A stretch of 64,000 bases of DNA, from NCBI GenBank assembly GCA_032622095.1, contig CP136069.1, forward strand, positions 206,888,750-206,952,749. Reading direction: 5' to 3'. Under the pieces are notes generated by a model. The model was given only the letters and a program-made list of their open reading frames with translations. It made no database searches and was not told the origin of the DNA. The stretch comes from Siphonodentalium dalli. Its lineage: Eukaryota > Mollusca > Scaphopoda > Gadilida > Siphonodentaliidae. The position numbers were made by a program, and so were the translations under genes. Position 1 is the stretch's first letter. Each line of letters begins with the position of its first letter. Below, piece after piece: positions 47,543 through 57,976 of this stretch.

Positions 47543-48415
47543 CGAGATATTACGTCACACGTAATCAGGGTCCGCGCTGGACCAAAATTTACTTTTGCCA
47601 AATGAAAATATGTTTTGCCAAATTCTTTTAGAATTTGCCAAATGCTATCCCTGATGGTATAATTTTCTGCAGCATTGAGTCTTATTTTGTGGTTTATCAT
47701 ACACCAATAAACCAATCACCGAATAATATAATTGTAGAAGGGTTGCTTCATCAGAAAGGCACATTACAATAGGATTAGCTATGAAGACACCACCACCACC
47801 ACACTAAATACGGGTAATCCCTCACCCATCAATACTATTTCTATCGGATTATCTGCATCGTAATAAAGGTGTTAACTTTACCTAGACGGTTCCTGAAATT
47901 AATGGTATTGATTGACCAATATTGTTCAACTTTCTTGAGGAATTAAAAAGTGACTTGCCAAAACTTTTGCCAAATGAATTTTTTTTTTGGCAAATGTGAA
48001 TTATTTTTGCCATTGGCAAATTTGGCAAGTGGCAGCGCGAACCCTGCACGTAATGACATTAAATCGCATGGAAACAGCAATTGTGTGGGCTGCGTGGCGT
48101 GAATATGTAATGAGAAATAAGGTCATACGTAATGACATTAAACTCAAGAAAACCCGCGAAAACAAAACAAAATCACATTTAATGTTTTATGTTATTTCCT
48201 TCATAAAAAAAATCTTCGTGATAATGAACCCTCTCAATACTTTAGAATATAGAATTAACCTTAAAATAACAAAAACTTCGGAATAGAGAACCTTCGGAAT
48301 AGCGAACCTTCGGAATAGTGAACCTTCGAAATAGCAAATATTCAGAATAGAGAACCTTCGGAATAGTGGACCTTCGGGATAGCGAACCTTCGGAATAGAG
48401 ACATGTCCCCCAATT
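47543..48415 (+). repeat. tandem duplication, unit 2, interrupted by a hAT MITE
   Basis: Repeats 46928 onward (GAGATATTACGTCACACGTA ... CGAACCTTCGGAATAG ... AGACATGTCCCCCAA). The match is continuous once the hAT MITE at 47566-48046 and one target-site copy are taken out, so the duplication is older than that insertion. Confidence 0.8.
47566..48046. mobile_element. hAT-type MITE with perfect 8-bp target-site duplication
   Basis: Terminal inverted repeats CAGGGTCCGCGCTG and CAGCGCGAACCCTG bound 481 bp. The flanks are CACGTAAT at 47558-47565 and again at 48047-48054. An 8-bp duplication with CAGGG termini is diagnostic of the hAT superfamily. Inside, TTTGCCAAATG words recur in both orientations near the ends as subterminal repeats. 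No transposase is present. The uninterrupted empty site is seen in the neighbouring duplicate at 46943. Confidence 0.9.
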
Positions 48416-48876
48416 ACACAGGTGGCGTAAACACATGTGCTAATCTATGTCGGACTATCGTGACTCTATCGGTACGGTTTACTCAAGTATGAAAATACCT
48501 AATCACATTCGCCCATTAGTCCATGCGTAAATAAAATTACCAAAACATCTTACACATGTGGCGAATAATGACAAATGATTTATAATTAATGAACATTTTA
48601 TTCTGTTTGGGCTTCGCTTGGTACAGGGACGACTACAAAAAGCTCACGCTTACTTCGTTTCCTTTCCAACCAATACATATATCTATACATGTATACATAA
48701 TTATATGCAAATGGAAGTGACATTTATCTACTATGAATACATGTATATAACATTCCTCAATTATGTACCTGGAATATGCTCGGTCTCCATGGCCTTCCTT
48801 ACTTGGTCATATTTCATGATCTAACTGAACGATGTGCATACTCTAGTCGGACGCATGTGTATAGGATAGCGAGGGT

Positions 48877-48917
<41 letters not shown>

Positions 48918-51479
48918 CAGAGAGAGACAGAGAACGAGAGCTGGTTAGACAGATGGACAGGTAGACTAACATCACTAATTTGAATTTTTTGATTGTGAAA
49001 TATATACAACAATCAAACAACAGATTAGTGGTCCGTGTTCCATGTTCCTACATCTCTCGGATAGTCATAATATAGATTGAGCATATGTTTCGATTCACTT
49101 TACCACTATAGTATAAAAGTGATAACGCGGAATTTCATCAGGGAACGGCGTGATAAATAGATGGGCATAATATATACCTATTTTAAATGTGAATGGCCTG
49201 ATTTGTCGAGGTCAGTAGCACCTTTTCCATGGCCATGCACAATATGTGCCAATTTTATAATACAGTATATTACATGCCACTTTAATGATTATTCTGAGTC
49301 CGGAATTTATAGATTCCATCAATTTAGATCGGGTGACTTGTGCTGCTAATTTAAAGAGAGCAATGGTATCAGTCATAGTTTGAACCAGCATAGTATATAC
49401 CTATTTTGTGCATTTTATATGCGGAATTATTTTGTATTTGCATATTGTATGCAACTTTGAATGGCATGACCTGTCTGTGACAGCGCCTTCAAAGGTAGAC
49501 ACGTTAAGTGTGAATTCTATAAGTTTGCTACAGGCTTTATACACTGATTGCACCCTGTAATCTGGAAAGAACAAGTTTATTCTGGTCCTATTTGTTACAT
49601 GATATATTCACACATGTGGTGCGACATGGTGTCCTGTGTAGCTTTAATGATGCGAGCTTTGATACTCTTGCTCCGTTGGAGTTGGTAATTAATAACTCTA
49701 AGTGATTTGCTTGCAATGGTGTTCAATTGCATAATCTTCCACTTTAATGTGGGAATAATTCGAGGTATGGCCTCTGTCCTTTGTGGAGAATATACCGCAG
49801 AGATTTCGAAATTTTGGCGAAGTTTTTATGTTTTTAGTTTGTAGGTTGTGGGAATAGACTCAACAGTTCAATGGTTTTGTTTTTAGATGTTTTGACACGT
49901 CAATGATATAGATTGTGTATATAGTGAATAATGTCAGATAACTTTGTGTATAGTACGCCCAATTTGTTGGCATCTGGTGATATATGTCCATGCCATGATA
50001 GCGTGATAGAGCATAGTACACGCCTCTCTTCTCAAATATATGGGTTGAGATAATGGTGCATGCTAGTTGGCTCGCATGTGTGTATAATATCATATGATAT
50101 TAGTAGGCACTATGTGTCTTACAGGTATGTCAGAGCATGGTACCCATTGAATTTACCAAATAAATGGATGAATTCAATTTGAATATCAGTAGGCCCACGT
50201 GTGCACATGCATTGCTAGTTGTGAATGTTTGCCATTTCAAAGCTAGAGTAGACCAATTGTACAGGCCATTTGAGGTTGTAATTTCAGGTTTGTGGATGAA
50301 TACTTTATTCTTCGAGACAATATGTCACAGTACATTAACATGTACAATTAGGTTTGATGCTGTTTATGCTGTGTAATCGGCTGAAGTCTTGAATCTTCTA
50401 GTTGCTGTAACATTTATTCATTTACAATATTCAGACACCAAAGCTAGCACTAGCCCGGTGGCAAGCGGGTCCTTGAAGTGTCACATATACGTGTAAGGTA
50501 TATTTATTTTCCGTGTATGTTTAATAATATGTTTTTCATTTTTTATAATATATATATTATATATATTTAACAGTATTTTAACTTGTATAATATAGTGACT
50601 ATCCAAACAAGTAGGATCACGCAGAACACAGTTGCATAGTCAAGTTTGAATTTTTGGTTGATGAATATACCCAACGATCTAGCACCAGACCAGTTGCCCG
50701 TGTTCCATGTTCCTACATCGCTCGGATAGTCATAATGTGGATTGAGCATATGTCTGGACGAGCCATACATTACATACGCCGGACATACGAGTTCTCCATA
50801 TCAGTGTCGTCCCAAAGGCAAACGCTCTTCATCAAATATTATTGTATTATTACTTCACTGATAACCATTATAAATTCCTACACTATCAAAAGCAGTTTCA
50901 ATAATGTGTTTTCTTACAATTTTGACTAAATATCGGTTATATTATATATTATATATCAGCGACCCCTCTTAATAATGCTCTGTAATGTTTAAAATGCGTT
51001 GCCAATAATTGGTTTTGAATCACCATATGGGTCAATGTAGACCCAATTCCATGTATTTTATCAGAGTTCAATCTAACCATTTGTACAGAGATAGCTAGTG
51101 GAAGAAGAACAATACACTATGTTTACGAAATTGACTTTTGCCAGTGCGGTAAAGTGGTACCCTGATGTATCAAAGGTGTTTTTCAGAGGTTTAATTGGCA
51201 ACCAATTATGGCATATATTTTAGTTTGGAGTGGTTTATGCAACACTGTTTTTCGTATGAAATATAGGCTTCTAATAAACTAGTGGGTGGTTAAATCACCG
51301 ACGGCCAATATTCCCAATTGTAAGTTATTTTTAGCATATTACATGGGATACATTTATGACTAAATCGGTTATAGACGAAAGAACTGAGGTAAATTACACT
51401 TTATTATTTAACGGTATAAAACACCACTTAACACACAGTCCAGGTTTTTGTCGACTTGTTCTGTGTCAACACACTGCAT
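48416..51479. other. gene-poor stretch with a dispersed pair and microsatellites
   Basis: A (GA)n tract lies at 48879-48944. A ~120-bp segment around 48970-49092 (CGTGTTCCATGTTCCTACAT, TCGGATAGTCATAAT, GATTGAGCATATGT) recurs in direct orientation at 50640-50760. TA-rich tracts lie near 50548-50570 and 50940-50955. Short open frames are not credible. Confidence 0.5.
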
Positions 51480-51900
51480 GAAAACTGGAATTTATTCATT
51501 GCATACATTCCGGATAAATGTGCATAAATCTGGATAAATCAGAACTTTATTCACTGAATAAAGGTGAATAAATCCGGAAATTTCTGCACATTTATTCACA
51601 ATTTATTTATGAATAAAGGCCGACATTTATACTCAATTTATTCACTGAATAAACCCATGTTTATTGAACAGGATAAACTCACATTTATTCGTACGTTTAT
51701 GCACATTTATTATCGACCTGTTTATGCATAAATGCAAATTTATTCACTGAATAAACCTGCATAAATATATGTAGCTACATTTATTCTGGTTATAAACTCA
51801 AATTTATTCACTGAATAAACCTGCATAAATATATTAAGCTAAATTTATCCTGGTATAAACGCCAGTTTATGCACGTTTATACCCGGTATAAATGTGGAAT
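51480..51900. repeat. array of TTTATTCACTGAATAAA palindromes
   Basis: The palindromic word TTTATTCACTGAATAAA occurs at about 51553, 51637, 51740 and 51799, separated by related half-words (TTTATGCACA, GGATAAAT, TGCATAAATATAT, TTTATTC.TACGTTTATGCA). A ~70-bp direct duplication covers the last two. The whole 420 bp could fold on itself repeatedly. No protein is coded. AATAAA words are abundant on both strands. Confidence 0.75.
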
Positions 51901-52127
51901 TTATATACATATATATATATCCATATATATATATTTCTGCCCTACATTAGCACCCCCTGTGAACCGGTCCTCTGCAATGCGTAAAAGTACTGGTTGCAGT
52001 GGGTAGAGAAACGTATAGAATGCTGCATATATATTGAAGAAACATATGGAAATAAAATATTTCAGTTGTCTTTGTTGTGTAGTAATTTGCCAACAAAATG
52101 TTGCCCTCTTGTTGGTTATACCAGTCA

Positions 52128-52209
52128 CAAATATAACATGAACTACTTGGACATGGCACTTTGTGTTATGACAAAAAGTGCCATGTCCAAGTAGTTCATG
52201 TTATATTTG
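52128..52209. repeat. perfect hairpin, 35-bp arms and 12-nt loop
   Basis: The arm starting CAAATATAACATGAACTACT at 52128-52162 is answered without a single mismatch by its reverse complement at 52175-52209. The loop is GTGTTATGACAA. A perfect 35-bp stem is unusual in this otherwise diverged repeat landscape. Readings are a recent inverted micro-duplication, a small foldback element, a small-RNA precursor, or a library/assembly chimera. Confidence 0.9.
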
Positions 52210-52329
52210 TATCTTGCCGTCGTCAATTTTCGTAGTCTCTGCAATAAAGCATAAAAATTAAATAATTAAGTGATCGCATCGAAAATAAGTATAAACAATA
52301 AAATATTAAAACTAAAATAAGAATTTTTG

Positions 52330-53690
52330 TTTTCTGCTAAAGAGTGATTTCGCCCTTCAAGAACCACAATTTTACGGGATTCAAACTTCAAAATTGTGTT
52401 ATATCATGGATTTATTGTACAATGAATTTATATGCGATATGACAAAGCGTGATATCACCCTTCCATCACCACAATTTTACTCGATTCAAACTTCAAAATG
52501 GGATTACATCATGGACTTACTGTACAATGGATTTATATGTGATATGGCAAAGGGTGCTATTACCCTTCCATCACCACAATTTTACACGATTATAATTTCA
52601 AAACGGGAATACATCATGGATATATTGTACAATGAATTTATATGTGAAATGGCAAAGGGTGATATCAACCTTCCATTACCACAATTGCAATTTTACGCGA
52701 TTCAAACTTCAAAACAGGATTGCACCATGGACTTACTGTACAATGGATTTATATGTGATATGGCAAAGGGTGACATTGATATCACCCTTTCATGACCACG
52801 ATTTTACGCGATTAAAACTTCAAAACGGGATTACATCATGGATATATTGTACAATGAATTTATATGTGAAATGACAAAGGGTGATATCACCCTTCCATGA
52901 TCACAATTTTACACGATTATGACTTCAAAACAGGATTACATCATGGATATATTGTACAATGAATTTATGTGTGATACTGGCAAAGGATGATATCAACCTT
53001 CCATGACCACAATTGCAATTTTACGCGATTCAAACTTCAAAACAGGATTGCACCATGGACTTACTGTACAATGGATTTATATGTGATATGGCAAATGGTG
53101 ACATTGATATCACCCTTCCATGACCACGATTTTACGCGATTAAAACTTCAAAACGGGATTACATCATGGATATATTGTACAATGAATTTATATGTGAAAT
53201 GGCAAAGTGTGATAGCACCCTTCCATGATCACAATTTTACACGATTATAACTTCAAAACGGGATTACATCATGGATATATTGTACAATGAATTTATATGT
53301 GAAATGGCAAAGGGTGATATCACCCTTCCATGATCACAAGTTTACACGATTATGACTTCAAAACAGGATTACATCATGGATATATTGTACAATGAATTTA
53401 TATGTGATACTGGCAAAGGATGATATCAACCTTCCATGACCACAATTGCAATTTTACGCGATTAAAACTTCAAAACGGGATTACATCATGGATATATTAT
53501 ACAATGAATTATTTATATGTGACATAGCCAAGGGTGAAATCACGCTTCCAACTCCATATTTTACGCGATATAATAGCCTGTTTGGCAAAATATTTAATTG
53601 TAATGTACGGCCTTTTATTTGTGATCTGGCTAAGGGTGAAATCACTCTTACAAAACCACATTTTCACATGATAGAATAACCTTATTCCGA
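52330..53690 (+). repeat. 105-bp minisatellite, partly reading as a 35-residue peptide repeat
   Basis: About twelve units carry CATCATGGATATATTGTACA, AATGAATTTATATGTGAT, ATGGCAAAGGGTGATATCAC and CCTTCCATCACCACAATTTT. Basic length is 105 bp, sometimes 111 with an extra TTGCAA-containing insert, so the reading frame is kept over the first units. In the frame from 52394 to 52795 the peptide unit is MDLLYNEFICDMAKGDITLP then SPQFYAIQTSKRDYI. From about 52785 on most units read CCATGACC in place of CCATCACC, which gives an in-frame TGA per unit. The GGGTGATATCACCC word in each unit is itself a palindrome. Whether the open part was ever translated cannot be decided; no start context or splice sites stand out. 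Confidence 0.8.
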
Positions 53691-56190
53691 CGTCTCTGTA
53701 TAATAAAAGATTTAAAGTAAATAAGTGATCAAGGCAAGCTATGTCTAAATTTAATGCGCACATATGTATATATACTGGCCTCAGAGTTCTAATCTCTCAT
53801 TCACACCCATGAAACACGTCTTCACTGTAGCGTTGTTGGGAGAAAAGAAAGCTATCTCCGGCGGCTAGCTTGTGTTATCTGATATATGCAGGTCTCGCAT
53901 ATGCATGCTTGCTGTGGATACGATTCTGGTAACAATTAAAGTATCAGCTGAGAATGAAACCCGCGGCCGGCTACAGCAATAAGCGAAATTAATGCGCTTA
54001 TTCGGTATATGTACATCGCCGGGCCAACATTGAAGTTCTCAATTTATTTAGTATGATACCTGATTTGGTATAACTGAATGTCTGCATACAGAGCGGTGCC
54101 GGCAAAATTGTCAGGTACATGTACGTTTTGAATGTGTGTGTGGGGTGGTGGGTGGGGTGATGCGGACAGGGACAACGCTACAGGGTATGTGAGGTGTGAC
54201 ACCCCCCACAATTTTTGCCTCAATTTTCAACATTTGGAAATTCGGAGGTCAAAAATCGAAATTTTGGAAATTTCAGACCAGGTAGAATTTGGTAGGAATT
54301 ATAAAATTTCTACCTGTAATTTTGTCTGATTTTTAATGTTTTAGTTGGCATTTGACTCTTATGTGGGTGACTAGTTTTAATGTTTTGGAATGAGGAGGGG
54401 GGGTGCATTTGGAATATCCGAAGTGGACACCCCGATTCCCCATTCCTGACCTCAAATATTCTTTATTTGTAATCATTTTAATTCATTTACTTGAGAAACA
54501 CGACATGTGTCTAGAGAGGTATAATATGTATATCACATTTATCTGTAAGGCGTTTTGTCCGGATACATGATGCGAAAGGTCTTCGGTCATGGGCTTTTTG
54601 TGGCTAAACGTTGTCAGCATGTCATTTGACTCAATAGTGTTAAAGTGACATCAAATGTTTATCACATTACTATAAATGTTCGCTGGCGACATACTAGCTC
54701 TACTGACCTCCGGCACTGTTCCAAGAAAGGTGAATTTAATATGTATAAATGCATGCATAAATTCAGGGTCCTAAAGTTATGCAAACACCATAATTCCATA
54801 TTATTCCGAGGTCCAAATGAGTTCACTATTTAATTCTGAAATAGCTTTTTATATGAATGAAAGCATGCAGATTGATAAAATCTATGATAACACGAGGGAC
54901 ATTCAGACAGTGTGAAAATAAAGAGCGTTTTTATTCATGGATACGCTGGATTAGGTTTAAATGCAAAAGTGACGTGTAGCTTTAAGGTATGTGACCAAAA
55001 TATGGTCAATTGTATCCTATATAAACCATTTCTTAAGTAAATAACGACACATCATTACTAGATGACCTACATTCCTACAGTGTAATGTGTTGCCTCGTGC
55101 ATCGAAGGTACATGCAAATGTGACGTATAAGTTGAAGATAAGTGGCCAATTTGTTACAATGCTGTTGTTATTTAACATACAGTGCGTCAATTTTATATGA
55201 ATAAAAGCATGCAGAACATACGACCATGAAAGTAATATGACATGTATCAAGATCATTCACTTTATTAGGGGCGAATATTCCAGAAGGTAGATGGCCTGTG
55301 TGTTTAATATTTTGTGTTGAGTATACTCAGTTCACTATGTACCACAAGTTTACAGCGAAGAAAGGCGAGATATGTCGGTTGAAGGAGGTAAGTGATCGAT
55401 GTTTAAATATCTACAGACTGCTTGTATTTCTCTCTCTCTCTCTCTCTCTCTCTCAGAATACTTAATGACATGTGTTTGTGATGAAGGCTTATAGCACAGA
55501 ACTGGCAGAGAGAGATTTTATGCAGTTATTAATGTAGATTCAAAGAGAAAACACTGCGAGAAGGTCAGAGACTGACCCGCGCAGGGTGCAACTGTTAGTG
55601 AATATGCATCGGTATAACCCAGCTTATTGGGAGTCGAATATTTTGAACCACTGTGTCTGGGCCGTTGCATTGTATACGAGGAACATTCTCACTTTGTGCA
55701 TTTGCTTTATTGGAATCTTCGATATTGGCATGTTTTTCCCGAGTGCAGTTTGTAACTGATTGATTCTTGAGAATTCGATTACAGGTATTCACCAAATTTT
55801 AAGGGAGTGGTTAGCAAAAAGCTTAACGAATATACGAGATGATTTAATCAATTTTGCCATTGAAATAACAGTGGACAATTAGGTGGTATAAAAGGTTACT
55901 TAATATCTTTATGATTACGGATTTGTGTAGCTCATGCTTACATATGCTGAGAATGTTCTACCTAACGTTAATTAGCATAAAGTGCGACTTGCGTGTGTAA
56001 CCTCAAAACTATGTGTCTGCCATGCACTGCAAAATTACAGTGGACCCTTTCATAACAACATTTGTAAGAGAAAGCACGCTCAGCGTCTTTATCAGTTTAT
56101 GTGCTTATCCTACAGGTATGAATCTTAAAGCAGCCATATATGATGCCAGTGGACCGAAAAGGCCTTATGATAAGTATGCATGCACGTGAA
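53691..56190. other. gene-poor stretch
   Basis: No convincing exon. A (TC)n tract at 55428-55454 ends in CAG. AG followed by GTAAGTG at 55388 looks like a donor after a short MSVEG-reading segment, but nothing supports a real first exon. The poly-purine stretch at 54135-54175 is G-rich. Confidence 0.4.
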
Positions 56191-56197
56191 TGTGATA

Positions 56198-56287
56198 GAA
56201 GGTTCGAGATGTCGAAGGTTCGAGAAGGTTACAAATGCGTGGATTGAAGCTGACACCTTACACGTGAGAGAAGGTTCGAGAAGGTTC
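56198..56287. promoter_or_regulatory. heat-shock-element-like cluster
   Basis: GAAGGTTCGAGAAGGTTC at 56270-56287 is four alternating perfect pentamers of the nGAAnnTTCn type. A near-copy lies at 56214-56230 (GAAGGTTCGAGAAGGTT), and a two-pentamer copy at 56198-56205. Each long copy is followed by CAAATGCGTGG, so the pair arose by a ~56-bp duplication. Heat-shock factor trimers bind exactly such arrays. No gene with an evident start lies within 1 kb on either side, so a regulatory role is unproven and chance from repeat sequence is possible. Confidence 0.4.
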
Positions 56288-56603
56288 CAAATGCGTGGGT
56301 AGATTAACTTCACAGGAAAGGAGGAGTTTACTGAGGGAAACCTATAAGATAAATACAACATAGAAAATGAGGGATTAAATAATAATTATATAAAATAAAT
56401 ATAACAGAAAAGGAGGGATTAAATAATATGTAAAATAGAAAAGGATGAGTCTATGGCCATACATAGAACAGAGTGCGTTGTAAGACTATGGAGCCATAGA
56501 CATACACATATATTAAGGGGAGGGGCTTCGTACCAACTACCCCAATAGACGCATGCATGCTGGTGGGGTATCACGACTTATTTTTTACATATGCCACTCT
56601 GTT

Positions 56604-57976
56604 TTACAGCGCGAATATATTGTGAGAAGAATCGTTTATTGAATAATCTGAAATGAAACAGTTATTGCGCAAGTTAGCCTTGTCCATATCGTCGGTTACG
56701 ACCAGTTTTTCGTTAATATTAATAGTGTTGCTAGTGCTGGGGAATGTGATGGGAGTATAAAGGGGTGGAATGCTATTTGTTTTCTTTGTACATGGACAAA
56801 ATTTATTATTTGCCAAAAAACACGAGGGGATGTTGATTCTTTAACCCGGTTTTCCAGTTACTCTTAAACTTTTGCTTTTGCAAACTGTTTCATGTTGCTG
56901 ATTTTGTTATACTGCTGTCACCTATCATGTCGATTGTTTTAGTGCTTTCTTTCGTAAATTTTCTCAGTTGCGAATTTCATTTCTAATCTAGGAATTTTAA
57001 AACAAATTGTCTTTGGTCGCATTGTCACTGTTGACTTTTGTATTGGTTCCTTCTTGATGGGTAGAAATGTATTCTGGACATTGTTAACTGTCGCATCTAT
57101 GTCGGTTGCAGATAGGAGATCAACCCAGTTTGTGTGACTAAGCAGGCTATTTGTTTTCGAAAATTTGCTCTGTGTTAATTCCAAACCGTTCTCTGGAAAG
57201 AGGTGGGAGATAAATCAAATTCTAATATTACATGTACACCATGGTGATTCGAAACTCCTGGATTTATGACGTCGGTGTCTGGAACGCGGAAGGACTTGCT
57301 GATTATAATTGGAACAAGAAGTTCGATGTATATATGTGTGAATCTGGTGTGGGCTGTTACCACATTTTAAATACTATAGCCAACTATAATTGCTTTCGGT
57401 TTCGATGAATATCTAAAAGATTATAATTAAATTCACCTGTAAAGATAAGATATCCAGATATATCCAGGACATCTTCCATTGAAGTATCAAGGTACTCCCA
57501 ATAATTTGGATCATAATATTGTTTTGGCCTATATGACATTCCTAACAGAAAATGAGTTTTATTAGGGAAAATATCAAACCATATTATCGAGGAGTCAAAT
57601 TCTAAATCGTGCTGCGTCTGTGAACGATATGATTTGCAAATATTACTCATATCCCACCTCCTTTGAAGTCGCGATCCTTATCGACAGGATAGTAATAGCC
57701 AGGAATCTTGAATTTACTGGAGGCGAATTAGGGTTCAAGGTGGGTTCACTAAAATATAAGACATCATACACATTGATAAGCTTCTTTCTTCTCAATGTTG
57801 CCCGATAACATGAGGATCAAGAAAATCAGGATTAACCATATCTTCAGATTAAGTTTCCGGAAGTTGCATTTCAAGTGTTCGCCATATTTTGCCACCTGAG
57901 GTTTGTTGGTTTTCTTCCTCGAGTCAAAGATTCCAATCGCTGCCCTATACTGATGTATCGCACATAACAAGTCATG
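56604..57976 (-). mobile_element. old CR1/L2-like LINE: linker, endonuclease and 2A-like relic (main part)
   Basis: Read on the minus strand from 57976: DLLCAIHQYRAAIGIFD, then a hydrophobic run ending LMLSGNIE. This resembles the hydrophobic lead and SGDIE core of 2A-like sequences found in some invertebrate CR1/L2 elements, but the final NPGP is lost. Next come endonuclease pieces: LNPNSPPVNS, DLEFDSSIIWFDIFPNKTHF, LLGMSYRP, then LIFTGEFNYNLLDI (GDFN motif with Asp to Glu), ISKSFRVPDTDVINPGVSNH (normally SDH) and HVILEFD. Then SHTNWVDLLSATDIDATVNN and the linker LVVTDDMDKANLRNN. Several frame changes and stops occur. A deletion seems to have joined the 2A-like part to the middle of the endonuclease. 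No RT follows before 56604. Confidence 0.7.

Noticed and set aside
46928-48415. LTR pair of a small retrotransposon (two ~360-bp direct repeats)
   Set aside because: The intervening DNA is explained by a tandem-duplication tail plus a hAT MITE; no primer-binding site or polypurine tract was recognised.
55320-55460. Possible tiny first exon (MSVEG then GTAAGT) and TC-tract acceptor
   Set aside because: The donor and the TC/CAG acceptor are only ~65 bp apart, too short for a typical intron here, and no downstream exon was found.
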